The notes: generated by a model not told the origin, from the sequence alone. A DNA stretch of 64,000 nucleotides from Nocardiopsis dassonvillei_B (GCF_964273065.1 NZ_OZ186815.1:2914001-2978000); one strand, 5' to 3'. Shown: positions 6,127 to 15,828, counted from the stretch's first letter. Translations and numbers: made by a program.

Positions 6127-8220
6127 TCAGTACTGCTCGGGGCCGTCGGAGACCCACACGTTGGACATGGCGTCCCGGTTGATGGTGCGGATGGTGGCGG
6201 GCAGCCCCAGCCGGCGCAGCGCGTCGGGCAGACGGGTGTCGTGCGTGAACACCACCAGCTGGCGGTGGCGGCCCACCTCCGCCAGGACGGCGGACAGCCC
6301 CTCCACGGTCTCGGTGTCCATCGCCTGGACCGGGTCGTCCAGCACCAGGAACCCGAAGGGGTTGCCGTCGACCAGGGTGCGCGGCAGGCAGATGGACAGC
6401 GCCAGGGCCTGGAACTCGCCCTGGCTGAGCAGCCCCGGCGCGCTCGTCTGGTCGCCGACCCCGTCGACGGTGACGTCCACCTCGACGCGGCGGCGCGCAC
6501 CGCGCCCGATCAGGCGCATGCCCCGCAGGTCGATGTGGCGCTCCTGGCGGAGCCGGAACCACACCTGCTCGGCCTGGCCGGCCACCGGGCCCAGGCGCTC
6601 GTCCCTGAGCATGCGGGCCTGCTCCGAGAGCCAGGTGAGCGCCGCCTCGGCCTCGACGAGGGTCTCGCGGGCGCCCAGGGCGTCCTTGGCGCCGTCGAGC
6701 CAGGAGGCCAGCCGCTCGGCCTCGTCGGCCCAGCCGCCGGTGGGGTCCTCCAGCCGGTCGGAGGCGTCACGGCGGGCGCTGACCGCGGCGGCGCGCAGGC
6801 TCTTGCCCACGGTCTCGATGTGGTCGGCCAGCTCTCCCAGGTCGGTGATCGTGGACCCCGACTCCCACAGCGACCACACCCGCCCCAGCTCGCTGTCGGG
6901 CGGCAGCCAGGAGGGGGCGGGCGCCAGGAGGAACCTGGCCTGGTCGCGGGCGGCCTCGGCGCGCTCGTGGGCGGCCGCCGCCGGGGCGGCCTGCTGCCGC
7001 AGGACGCGCAGGCGGGCCTGGGCCCGGCGGACCCAGTCGGAGCCCAGGGCTCCGGGGGTGTCGCAGGTCGGGCAGGTGGTCTCGCCCGGGTGCCGCTGGT
7101 GGTGCTCGATGGCCTCCTCCAGCAGGCGCACCACCCCGTAGGCGTGGTCGCCCTTGTTCCCGGCCGCCATGGCCAGCTCCATGGAGGCGCCGCGCAGCTC
7201 GTTGACGACGTCGGTCATCACCACGCGCTCGGGCACCGACAGGCGGCGCAGGCGGCGCATGACCACGTGCAGGGCGGGGTCGCTGGGCCCGTCGTCCTCG
7301 GCCAGGCGGCGCAGGGCCTCCAGGTCCAGGCCCGGCCCGGTGAGGAGCTCCACGGCGCGGACGGCGCGGGGGTCGTCGCAGGCGCGCAGCGCGTCCAGGA
7401 GGCGGGGCAGCTCGCGCGAGGGGCGGTCGCGGCGCTTGGCCAGGGAGTCGCAGAAGCGCGCCAGCCGGCGCTCGGCCTCGGCAAGGCCGGTGAGGCCCAG
7501 CAGGGCCGTGAGCGTGTCGTACAGCTCCGCCGAGCGGCCGGTGACGGTGCGGCCCAGCTCGTCGTAGGACAGGAAGGGCCGGTACCGGATGAGGTCCTCG
7601 CCCCAGTCGAGGGTGCGCAGCGGGGCGGTGGTGCCGTCCGGGCGGACGATCTCGCCCCGCGCGGAGCGGACGCTCTCCCCGGTCCAGCGGCGGCTGATCC
7701 GGGTGGGGGCGTCGTCGCCCGCGATGAGGATGTCGACGGTCGCCTCGGTGCTCTCGTCGTAGTGCAGGTTGCGCCAGCCGTCCCGCCAGCCGGTGGGCAT
7801 GGCGTCCCAGCGGGGGTTGCGGCCGGTGAGGGCGGCCTCGGCGGACTCGGCGAAGCTCGACTTGCCCGAGCCGTTGCGGCCGACGATGACGGTCAGCCCC
7901 GGTCCCGGCGGGAAGGTCAGCTCGGCGGGGCGGCCGATGCCGCGGAAGCCCTGGACCCGGATGCGGGTGAGGTAGGCGCGGCGGACCCGGCCCGGGGCCT
8001 GCGGGGTCGCGGCTCGCGGCGGGGGCTCGGGCACGGTCAGGCCCTGGGCGCGGGCCTCCAGCGCCTCGTCGCCCCACAGTGCGGCGGTGACCCAGGAGTG
8101 GACCCCGCGGGGCAGCCCCGAGCGCGCCAGCGCGTCCAGGAGGACCGCTGCGGTGGGGTCGTCTCCGGTGGCGGCCGCGGTGTGGTCGCCGGTCTCGATC
8201 CCCTCGGGCACCCGGGTCAT
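6127..8220 (-). CDS. Rad50/SMC-like AAA ATPase with CxxC motif
   Basis: A 697-residue ABC-type ATPase of the Rad50/SbcC/RecF group. After an 80-residue N-terminal segment comes an RVQGFRG beta strand, Walker A GRNGSGKS (114-121), an arginine- and glutamate-rich middle with CPTC (383-386) resembling a zinc hook, the ABC signature LLSQGE (597-602), Walker B FLVLDDP (624-630) and H-loop FTHD (658-661). No nuclease, protease or TOPRIM domain is visible. It lies 231 bp downstream of jetC on the same strand. The gap holds no gene but has room for its own promoter, so co-transcription is unproven. The role is unknown; DNA-end sensing or defence is an inference from fold and neighbours. Confidence 0.8.
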   Translation of the reverse strand: MTRVPEGIETGDHTAAATGDDPTAAVLLDALARSGLPRGVHSWVTAALWGDEALEARAQGLTVPEPPPRAATPQAPGRVRRAYLTRIRVQGFRGIGRPAELTFPPGPGLTVIVGRNGSGKSSFAESAEAALTGRNPRWDAMPTGWRDGWRNLHYDESTEATVDILIAGDDAPTRISRRWTGESVRSARGEIVRPDGTTAPLRTLDWGEDLIRYRPFLSYDELGRTVTGRSAELYDTLTALLGLTGLAEAERRLARFCDSLAKRRDRPSRELPRLLDALRACDDPRAVRAVELLTGPGLDLEALRRLAEDDGPSDPALHVVMRRLRRLSVPERVVMTDVVNELRGASMELAMAAGNKGDHAYGVVRLLEEAIEHHQRHPGETTCPTCDTPGALGSDWVRRAQARLRVLRQQAAPAAAAHERAEAARDQARFLLAPAPSWLPPDSELGRVWSLWESGSTITDLGELADHIETVGKSLRAAAVSARRDASDRLEDPTGGWADEAERLASWLDGAKDALGARETLVEAEAALTWLSEQARMLRDERLGPVAGQAEQVWFRLRQERHIDLRGMRLIGRGARRRVEVDVTVDGVGDQTSAPGLLSQGEFQALALSICLPRTLVDGNPFGFLVLDDPVQAMDTETVEGLSAVLAEVGRHRQLVVFTHDTRLPDALRRLGLPATIRTINRDAMSNVWVSDGPEQY

Positions 8221-8451
8221 TGTCGTACCCCACTCTGTCGTCGTTCCTGCACAAGCAGACTAGGACAGCCCGCATGAGAACAGCCCGTAAAGGTCGGTAC
8301 CCGGTGGCCCGAGCGGTGCGGAGCGGGGGTCCGCGAGGCGCCGTCGGGGCCCGGAGGCCCCTGCGGGGACGGCTTCGGGAGAAGGCCCGCGGCCGCGGGC
8401 CGTCCTCCGGGGCGGCGGCGGGCCGCGGCGGAGGCTCGGAGCCGGCACGGG

Positions 8452-11400
8452 TCAGACCCCGACGAGGCGGCGGCGGCTCCCGTCCCAGGTGAAGTGGAGG
8501 GTGGCGATGCCGGGCACGTTGGGGTCGCGCAGGCACTCGTAGATGTTGAGGCTCGGCACGCTGGCGAAGCACCCCCAGACGCGTTCGGAGGTGAGGACGA
8601 AGTCCAGGTCGAGTTCCACGAGCAGGCCCAGCAGGCGGCCGTGCGTGGGCTCGTCGACCTTGGCGAAGGCGTCGTCGAGGAGGATGAGGCGCGGCGCCCA
8701 GGGCGCCCGGGCGGCCAGGGCGTCGAAGTGCGCGGCGGCCGCGGCGAACAGCACCAGGTAGGCGACGACGCGCTGCTCGCCCTGGCTGAGGGCGGTGCGG
8801 TGGCCGAGGCGGCGCTCGTCCCCGGTGGCGTCGGTCACATAGACCGTGAAGGTGAACCAGGAGCGGTAGTCGAGGGCGGCCCGCAGCTGGGCGCCCCCGG
8901 TGGCGGTGGGGTCCAGGCGGCGGATGGCCTCGATGCAGCGGCGCAGGGCGTCGCGCAGGCGGGTGGTCTGGACGCGGGTGCGCTCCTCCGCGGGGGTGGC
9001 CAGCAGCGGGACCACGGCCTCGATGTCGGCTCCGGCGTCCGGGGCCAGCCGCCAGTCCAGGCGCACGCCCAGCCCCGCGGAGGTGGTGACGTCCTTGAGG
9101 ACGTCGTTCATGGTCTCGATGAGCGCGCGGGCCTCGTCGATCTGGCGGGCCAGGTGCCCGGCCAGCTCGCCCAGCAGGTGGCGCTCGAAGGCCTCCTCCT
9201 CGGCGATGGCGACGGTCTCGGCCGCCCCGGCGACGGAGGCGGCGACGCGCTCGGCGTAGGCGGTGATGTCGTGGGCGCCCTCCTCGTCGTGGACGGTGAG
9301 GCGCTTGAGGCCGCGCGGCTCGGTGATCTCGGTGCGGGTCTGGGCCCAGCCGACGGAGGTGAGCAGCCGGTGCAGCTCCTCGCGGCTGCCCAGGATGGCG
9401 CTGTCGTCGACCTCGGGGAGCCCGCCCTGTTCGGCAAGGCCCTCCTCCAGGTCGGCGACGCAGTCCCGCAGGAGTTCCAGGCGGGTGTCGGGCGCGGTGG
9501 CGGCCGGGTCGGTCGCGGTGCCCGGGCGGGCGAGCAGGAGGGCGGCCAGCGGGGAGTCGGCGCCGGCGCGGGCGGCCAGGCCGGCCGCGCCCAGCAGGAC
9601 GGCGTCCGGGCGGTCCGGGTCGGCGCCCTCGCCCCGCAGGGCCAGGGCTGCGGTGAGGCGGTCCCCGGCGGCCAGGGCGCGGCGGACCTGTTCGGCGCGC
9701 TCGGTGGTGGCGGCGTCCAGGCGGGCCTCGGCGCCGACCCGCTCGTCGCGGGCGCGCTGGGCCGCGCGCTCCAGCTCGGGCAGGCGGCGGGCGGCGGCCT
9801 CGGCGCGCTCGCGGACCTGGGCGCGGGCGGTGTCGAGCTGGTCGTCGGGGACGCCCCTGGCGCGGTCGCCCAGCTCGATCTGGCGGCGGACCGTGATCAT
9901 GTCGTCGATGGCGGCGGCGCGCACGTCCTCGGCGAGGATGCGGTCGGCGCGGGCGCCCCGCCAGGCCGCGATGTGGCGTTCGTGGTCCGCCAGGGACCAG
10001 GCCAGGACCTCCAGGTCGCGCAGTTCCGAGGCGATGAGGACGCGCAGGTGGTCCAGGGCGCGCAGGGAGCTGTCGAGGTCGGCGCGGACCGTGGACAGGG
10101 CGTGCTCGTCGGCGGCGGCGCGCAGCCGGGCCCGGAGGTCCAGGAGCTCGGTGCGGGCGGCGTCGGCGGCGCCCCGGGCGGTGTCGTGGGCGCGGCGGGC
10201 GGCGGCGGTGTCGGCGCGGGAGATGTCCAGGGCCGCCCAGGCGCGGATGAGCGGGGCCGGGTCGGGCAGGTCGCGGGCGACCTCCAGGAGTTCGGCGTAG
10301 GAGTTCTCCAGTCCCCAGCGCCGCTCCCCCGCCTCGGCGAGCAGGGCCTCGGCGATGGCGATGCGGCGGTCGGCGTTGGCGGACCGGCGGTCGCGGGCGC
10401 GTTTGCGGGCGGCCTCGCCGATGTACTCGGGCTCGCTCTTGAAGTGGGCGCCGGAGGCGACGCCGAGCCGCCAGGACCCGGACAGGGACACGGCGCTGAC
10501 GGTGGCGACGGAGTCGTCGCGGCGGTGCTTGGCCTCACCGCCCTCGGGGGAGCCCGCGGCGGCGCCGGCCTCCGGGAGCAGGGCGATGGAGGAGAGCAGG
10601 GCGCGCAGCGAGTCGTGGCCCACGCCCCGGTCCGGGACGGCCACCGGTACGAGCACGTCCAGGAGGGTGCGGCCCTTGGCCGGGCGGGCCGGGGTGAGCA
10701 TCAGGTCCCGGGTGGCCGGGTCGTAGAGGCCGCCGTCGGCGCGGATCCATCCGGCGAGCAGTCCGCAGGCCTCCAGGGCCGCCTCCAGGCCCGCCTGCTC
10801 GCGGGCGGAGAGGCCGTCGGCGAAGTCCACGGCGAGGTAGAGGGGGACCCCGTCGGAGTCCGGGCGCGGGTAGGTGGCCCAGGCCGGCCGGTCCGGGGCG
10901 TGTTCGTCGCCGCGGGCGCGGCGGTCGGCGAGTTCGGCGAGCTCGTCGGCGAGTCGGCCCTCCTCGCCGACGGCGACGTCGCGGCGGGCCCGCAGCTCCT
11001 CCAGCAGGGGGTCGACGGCGGCGTGGGCCAGTCGGGAGACGGTGGCGGGGACGGAGGCGTCCAGGACGCGCAGGGAGTCGGTGATGGGCAGCTCGACGCT
11101 GCCCTCCAGCTCGTGGACGGCCTCGCCCAGGGCGTGTGCGTGGCTGGAGTCGCGCAGCCGTGCGGCCCAGGCGCGGACGCCGTCGGCGTAGTCGGCGCTG
11201 CGCGCGCGCAGGTCGTCGATGGCGTTCTGCTCGCGGGTGTGGGCGTGCTCCAGCGCGGCGTCGGCGCTCTCGGCCTCGCTGGTGAGGGCGACCAGCCGGC
11301 GGTCGGCGGCGGCCTCTGCGGTGGTGAGGCCGGTCAGCCGGGCGGCCTGGTCGGCGCGTTCGGTGGCGCGCTCGGCGGTGTCGCTGAGGTGGTCGTGCAG

Positions 11401-13011
11401 GCGTCCCAGGTGTTCGCGCAGGGCGTCGAGGTCGATGCCGTCGACCGGGTCGCGCTCGACGGCCTGCTCCAGCCCCTGGAGGTCCACGCGGGTGGTGCTC
11501 TCGCGGGGGGTGTGGACGATGGCGGTGGTGTCGGGGACGGCTCCCAGGAGTTCGGGGTCCAGACCGGAGGCGGTGGCGGCGCGGACCGCCTCGGCGTGGG
11601 TCTGGCGCAGGGAGTCCAGGGCGCGCCCGAGGGAGTCGGTGTCCTCGCCGAGCAGGTCGATGGCGGCGCGCTCGACGCGTTCGGCGTGCTCGGCGGCGAC
11701 CCAGGAGGCCTCGGCGGCGCGGATGTAGGCGCCGACCGCGGCGTCCAGGGCGCGGCGCTCGCCCGCGGCGGCCGCCCCGGCGGCGCCCCGGGCCCCGTCG
11801 AGGGTGCCCTCGTCCGCGGCGGCGGTGTCGCGGGTGCGGCGGACCTGGTCGCGTTCCTCCGCGATGCGGCTCTCCGCGGTGACGAGTTCGTCGAGTTCGG
11901 CGCGCAGCCGGTCGGTCTCGGCCGTGCGGCGGGTGCAGGCGTCCAGTTGCTCGCGGACCTCGGCGACGCGGGCGCGCAGGGCGCCCACCAGGTAGGCGCG
12001 GTAGTCGTCCAGGAAGGCGGACACGCCGTCGCCCGCGGCGGTGAGGGCGTCCTTGTCGGCGCGGGCCTGCTCCAGGTCGGCGATGTTGCGGGCGACCTCG
12101 TCCAGGACGGACTCGTCCATGGGGGGCAGCGCCTCGGAGAGCACGCCGACGAGCTCGCCGGCCTCCAGGCGGTCGCCGATGGTGGGGCGGCGCAGCCGGT
12201 AGAGCAGGTGGATGAGGTTGCGGTAGCGGACGGAGTCGTCGATGCCGAACAGGTCGCGCATCACCCGGGCCCGGTAGGGGACGGCCGAGGTGTAGCAGTT
12301 GTCGGCGCCGATCTCCGAGCGCAGGCGGTCGACCGGTTTGGGGCGGCCGTCGACGACGAGGTCGAGGTCGTGGCCGACCCGGCGGTCGGTGACGAAGAAG
12401 ACGCAGCGCGGGTCGGCGTCGCCCACGGCCATGACGGCGGCGCCCAGGGTGAGGTGGCGGGGCGGGGCGGCCGCGTCGTCCTCCGTGTCCGGTCCGGGGG
12501 CGGCCGCGGCGGCCAGCAGGGCGGAGGCGGTGGCGGCGCCGCGGGCCGCGCCGTCCAGGCCGCGGTCGCCGCGGGTGGTGGTGAACTCCACCCACAGGTA
12601 GCCCAGGCGGATGACGGGGGCGCCGTCCCCGTCCTCCCCCGGCTCGTCCGGGGCCTCCTCCTCGGCGGGCTCCCGGGGGCCTCCGAGCAGGTCGGGCCCG
12701 GTGTCCTCCGGGTCGGGCAGGTGCCCCGCACGCGGGTCCTCGGCCATGAGCCAGCGCAGGCTGGTGCGGTTGGTGCCGGTGGTGTCCAGGCGGCGGGTGT
12801 CGCCGTCCAGCAGGAAGGGCAGGAGCATCTCCAGCGCCTTGGACTTGCCCGCGCCGTTGCGGCCGCGCAGCAGCAGTCGGCCCTCGGCGAAGTCGAGGAC
12901 GTGGTCGTCGTACTGCCAGACGTTGCGGATTCCCGCGCGTTCGAGCCGGTAGCGGGGGGTGGCGGCGGGGTCAGCCGTCGCCGTCGTCTCCTGGGTCACC
13001 TGGGTCACCAC
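8452..13011 (-). CDS. jetC: JetC-like SMC ATPase (TIGR02680 family)
   Basis: A 1,519-residue SMC/MukB-like ATPase. It opens with the family signature around AGIRNVWQYDD and FAEGRLLLRGRNGAGKS (Walker A at 50-57). The middle is rich in Arg, Glu and Ala and looks coiled-coil. The C-terminal head has ALSQGEQR (near 1407), Walker B LILLDDAF (near 1442) and TSERVWGC. The TIGR02680 family is the motor of one Wadjet subtype, in which JetABC extrudes DNA loops and JetD cuts small circular DNA. The start is ambiguous among GTG codons 13011, 13008 and 12999. It overlaps jetB by about 40 bases. It is longer than I expect for the family. Confidence 0.88.
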   Translation of the reverse strand: MVTQVTQETTATADPAATPRYRLERAGIRNVWQYDDHVLDFAEGRLLLRGRNGAGKSKALEMLLPFLLDGDTRRLDTTGTNRTSLRWLMAEDPRAGHLPDPEDTGPDLLGGPREPAEEEAPDEPGEDGDGAPVIRLGYLWVEFTTTRGDRGLDGAARGAATASALLAAAAAPGPDTEDDAAAPPRHLTLGAAVMAVGDADPRCVFFVTDRRVGHDLDLVVDGRPKPVDRLRSEIGADNCYTSAVPYRARVMRDLFGIDDSVRYRNLIHLLYRLRRPTIGDRLEAGELVGVLSEALPPMDESVLDEVARNIADLEQARADKDALTAAGDGVSAFLDDYRAYLVGALRARVAEVREQLDACTRRTAETDRLRAELDELVTAESRIAEERDQVRRTRDTAAADEGTLDGARGAAGAAAAGERRALDAAVGAYIRAAEASWVAAEHAERVERAAIDLLGEDTDSLGRALDSLRQTHAEAVRAATASGLDPELLGAVPDTTAIVHTPRESTTRVDLQGLEQAVERDPVDGIDLDALREHLGRLHDHLSDTAERATERADQAARLTGLTTAEAAADRRLVALTSEAESADAALEHAHTREQNAIDDLRARSADYADGVRAWAARLRDSSHAHALGEAVHELEGSVELPITDSLRVLDASVPATVSRLAHAAVDPLLEELRARRDVAVGEEGRLADELAELADRRARGDEHAPDRPAWATYPRPDSDGVPLYLAVDFADGLSAREQAGLEAALEACGLLAGWIRADGGLYDPATRDLMLTPARPAKGRTLLDVLVPVAVPDRGVGHDSLRALLSSIALLPEAGAAAGSPEGGEAKHRRDDSVATVSAVSLSGSWRLGVASGAHFKSEPEYIGEAARKRARDRRSANADRRIAIAEALLAEAGERRWGLENSYAELLEVARDLPDPAPLIRAWAALDISRADTAAARRAHDTARGAADAARTELLDLRARLRAAADEHALSTVRADLDSSLRALDHLRVLIASELRDLEVLAWSLADHERHIAAWRGARADRILAEDVRAAAIDDMITVRRQIELGDRARGVPDDQLDTARAQVRERAEAAARRLPELERAAQRARDERVGAEARLDAATTERAEQVRRALAAGDRLTAALALRGEGADPDRPDAVLLGAAGLAARAGADSPLAALLLARPGTATDPAATAPDTRLELLRDCVADLEEGLAEQGGLPEVDDSAILGSREELHRLLTSVGWAQTRTEITEPRGLKRLTVHDEEGAHDITAYAERVAASVAGAAETVAIAEEEAFERHLLGELAGHLARQIDEARALIETMNDVLKDVTTSAGLGVRLDWRLAPDAGADIEAVVPLLATPAEERTRVQTTRLRDALRRCIEAIRRLDPTATGGAQLRAALDYRSWFTFTVYVTDATGDERRLGHRTALSQGEQRVVAYLVLFAAAAAHFDALAARAPWAPRLILLDDAFAKVDEPTHGRLLGLLVELDLDFVLTSERVWGCFASVPSLNIYECLRDPNVPGIATLHFTWDGSRRRLVGV

Positions 13012-14320
13012 TGGTCGCGCTCACCTTCTCGTTCGCCACCGCTTGCAGCACGGACGCCACCCGATTCAGGTCGTTCCGGGGGTCGGGGGTGTCTTCTTCC
13101 TGACCGGAACCGCCCGTTCGGGCGGGTTGTGTCCGGCTGTCATGGTCATTGTCCTGGATTCGGGGGACGCGATCATCCGCTTCGGCCCCGTAGCGGGCGG
13201 CCGCCGCGGTGAGCCGCCGGGCGCCGGGGGCACCGCGGAGCAGGCCCAGCCCGGACAGCAGCTCCAGCACCAGGGCGCGCAGCCGGTCGGGGTCGGGGAT
13301 CTCGGGGCCCGCGGTGCGGGACCACTCGGCGCGTTCGGGGGCGTGCGGCCCGCAGAACTCCGCCAGGGCGGCGTCCAGCTCCCGGTCCGGAACATGCACG
13401 GAGGTGGCGGGGCGGCCGGGGTTCAGGCGGCCGGAGAGGTGCCGGACCAGTGACAGCGCCACCTGGCCGACGGGGTCGTCGGAGGGGAAGCCGTCGGCCT
13501 CGTCGGGCATGACGAGGGCGACGCCCTCGGCACGGACCTCCACGTCGCAGCCCAACAGGTTGGTCAGGGCCGCTGCGGCCCGCCACTGGTGGGCGGCGAG
13601 CCGGTCGCGCTGCCGGTCGGGGAGGTCCTCGCGGTGGACGACGGCGGTCTCGGCCAGCAGGCGGCGCAGGGCGAGCTCGCCCTGGTTGTCGCCGTCGGGA
13701 TCGACCTCCGCGGCCGCGGCGAGGAAGGAGTCGGGGTCGTCGGAGGCACGGGGCAGGTGCGCGGCGACCGAGCGGACGATGCGGGTGTGCGGGACCAGGC
13801 GGGAGTCGGCCAGGGCGTCGGCGCGGTGGTCGGCGATGCCGCCCTCCTCCTCGGTGAGGGCGCCCAGGCCGGCCAGGAACTCCAGTGCGGCGCAGTAGGC
13901 GCGGCGCTCGCCCAGTCCGCGGCCGGGGTCGGCGTCGATGCCCGCCTCGTAGGCGGCCTCGCGGACCAGTCCGGACAGTTCCCGGACGCCGAGGGGGCCG
14001 GTGTCCTCGACCAGCACCGCCAGGGCCAGCGCCAGGTAGGTGTGGGTGCGCGGGGTGAAGGGCGCGCCGGTGGGGCGCACCATGGGCGCGGGCGCCCAGG
14101 GGCCCCGCTTGACCAGCCGGGCGTGGTCGTCGGCGATGGTCAGGCGGTAGCCCAGGACCCGGTGGAAGCGCTGGGTGAGCCATTCCGCGTGCGAGCGGAC
14201 GAGGGAGAACTCCGCCGGGTGGGTGCGCCCGGTGAGCAGGGGGTGCGCCATGAGGGCGCGCGCGGCGGCCTGTCGCTCGCCGATGAGCGCGGTGTCCTCG
14301 CTGTGGATGTCCGTCTTCAT
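12971..14320 (-). CDS. jetB: JetB-like protein (TIGR02678/DUF2398 family)
   Basis: A 449-residue protein recognised from its opening, ERQAAARALMAHPLL, followed by FSLVRSHAEWL and LGYRL. These are hallmarks of the DUF2398/TIGR02678 subunit of Wadjet-type condensins, a winged-helix KITE-like partner. ATG 14320 is chosen because it overlaps the jetA stop as TGATG, a classic coupling signal; a GTG seven codons upstream is possible. Sequence past residue 400 is acidic and low in complexity. It should bind the JetA kleisin and the JetC heads. Confidence 0.83.
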   Translation of the reverse strand: MKTDIHSEDTALIGERQAAARALMAHPLLTGRTHPAEFSLVRSHAEWLTQRFHRVLGYRLTIADDHARLVKRGPWAPAPMVRPTGAPFTPRTHTYLALALAVLVEDTGPLGVRELSGLVREAAYEAGIDADPGRGLGERRAYCAALEFLAGLGALTEEEGGIADHRADALADSRLVPHTRIVRSVAAHLPRASDDPDSFLAAAAEVDPDGDNQGELALRRLLAETAVVHREDLPDRQRDRLAAHQWRAAAALTNLLGCDVEVRAEGVALVMPDEADGFPSDDPVGQVALSLVRHLSGRLNPGRPATSVHVPDRELDAALAEFCGPHAPERAEWSRTAGPEIPDPDRLRALVLELLSGLGLLRGAPGARRLTAAAARYGAEADDRVPRIQDNDHDSRTQPARTGGSGQEEDTPDPRNDLNRVASVLQAVANEKVSATSGDPGDPGDDGDG

Positions 14321-15828
14321 CACCCCCACGTCCGGGTCCACGGCCGTTCGCGGCCGAGGTCGATCGGGCCCGTGTTCCGGTCGTCGGTGTCGTCGGCGTC
14401 GTCTTCTGCGGCGCCGACCACGGGTATCGCGGCGGTCGTCGGCTCCACCGACGCCCCGCCGGGCGGCGTCGCCGCCCGCGGCCGGCCGGTGTCCTCGGCG
14501 GGGGCGCCCGGGCCGCCGGGGTACGCCGCCGAGCCCCCGGTCGCCGCGGCCGCGCCGAAGGCCGGGGTGTCCGCGCCGCCGGGGCGCGCCCGGTACGGCG
14601 CCGGACCGGGGGCCGTCCCGTGCCAGCCCCGCGCCTCGGGGCGGCTCCCCCGTCCGTCGCCGCCGCCCGGGGCCGCCGGGGCGGCGGCGCCGGAGCGGTC
14701 CGGGGTGGGTGCGGGGGCGGCCGGGCCCGCCGGGGCGGTGGGGGCGACCGGGACGGTGGGGGCGACCGGGAGCGCAGAGCCTGCGGGGCCCGGGAGGGCG
14801 GGAGGGCCTGTGGGAGTGGCCGGACCCGCGGGAGCGGGCGGGGCCGGGGAAGCCGCCGGGGGTGCGTGAGCGCCCCGGGACGCCGGAGCCGCAGGGACCG
14901 TGGCGTCCGGGGAGGCGGCCGGGGCGGCCTGCCGGGCCCCCGCGGCGTGGAGGTCCGGGGTGTCCTGGAGGGTGGGGACGCCCTGGGGCGGGGTCGGGGC
15001 GCCGGCGTCCGGGACGAGGAGGGGAAGCCCTCCGGGCGGTGTGGGGGTGTCGTCACCGGACACGGGTGCCGGGGAGGCCCCGGTCCCGGCCGCGGGTGCC
15101 GGGGGTCCCCCGGGTTCCGCCGGAGGTCCTGCGGGTCTCGCCGGGGACGCCGGGGGCACCGCCGGGGACGCCAGGAGCTCCGGGGGGAGTTCGTGCTGTT
15201 CGTAGGGGGTGACGCACAGGCGCAGTCCCTCGAGGGTCAGCTCTCCGCCCTCGCCCTGGACCACCACCTCCGACCCCGGGGCGGGGACCACGTGCAGCCG
15301 CAGGGCGAACTCCAGGTCGCCCGCGGAGGCGGGCCTGCGGCTCGCGTCCCCGGAGCCGAGCGCGGCGGTGAGGAGCTCCATGAGCACCTCCATGCCCGCA
15401 CCGGACAGGTCCAGGCGGGCGCGCGGCCCGGTGGGCCGGGCGAGCAGGGCGCGGACCTGGGCCGCGCCGGTGCGCCGCCAGTGGGCGGAGGACTCGGCGG
15501 CGTCGCGCAGCCGGGCCTGCTGCGCGCGGTGGTCGCGGACCGGCTCCGGCAGCCGGGTCCCCGGCCGCTCGGTGACCGTGCTGCGGTCGGGCTCGGCCTG
15601 CCACCACCCGGTGGTGGCGGCGATGCTCTCGTCGACCCGCCCCTTCAGGTGGCGGGCCGGGTACAGGGCGTAGGCGGCAGCGGCCAGCTCCTCGGCCCGC
15701 TCCGGCTCCGCCGCCTCGAACCACGAGGCCAGGCGCAGCAGAGCGGCGCGGCCGTGGCGTGGCGCCGGCCGCTCGCCACCGCTTCGTTCGTCGTCCGCGC
15801 GGTCATCCGCCCACTGGTTGAGTCCCAC
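14320..15828 (-). CDS. jetA: JetA-like C-terminal half with proline-rich tail (TIGR02677/DUF2397)
   Basis: A 502-residue frame. Residues ~25-220 match the C-terminal part of DUF2397/TIGR02677 JetA proteins (LLRLASWFEAAEP, ALYPARHLKG, TTGWWQAEP, then a long helix). The usual N-terminal winged-helix half, roughly 300 residues in homologues, is missing: an in-frame TGA (15832-15834) stands three bases before GTG 15828, and no missing part is visible upstream. Residues ~222-502 are a Pro/Ala/Gly-rich tail ending in an acidic patch, not expected in the family. It is coupled to jetB by TGATG. It could be a decayed gene or a remodelled subunit. Confidence 0.68.
   Translation of the reverse strand: MGLNQWADDRADDERSGGERPAPRHGRAALLRLASWFEAAEPERAEELAAAAYALYPARHLKGRVDESIAATTGWWQAEPDRSTVTERPGTRLPEPVRDHRAQQARLRDAAESSAHWRRTGAAQVRALLARPTGPRARLDLSGAGMEVLMELLTAALGSGDASRRPASAGDLEFALRLHVVPAPGSEVVVQGEGGELTLEGLRLCVTPYEQHELPPELLASPAVPPASPARPAGPPAEPGGPPAPAAGTGASPAPVSGDDTPTPPGGLPLLVPDAGAPTPPQGVPTLQDTPDLHAAGARQAAPAASPDATVPAAPASRGAHAPPAASPAPPAPAGPATPTGPPALPGPAGSALPVAPTVPVAPTAPAGPAAPAPTPDRSGAAAPAAPGGGDGRGSRPEARGWHGTAPGPAPYRARPGGADTPAFGAAAATGGSAAYPGGPGAPAEDTGRPRAATPPGGASVEPTTAAIPVVGAAEDDADDTDDRNTGPIDLGRERPWTRTWG

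Noticed and set aside
2635..13212. Very long plus-strand open frames (for example 2635-5286 and 8494-13212) opposite murB, hadAB and jetC
   Set aside because: They are antisense shadows of high-GC genes: Gly/Val/Gln/Arg-rich, no motifs, no ribosome sites, and the opposite strand carries clear families.
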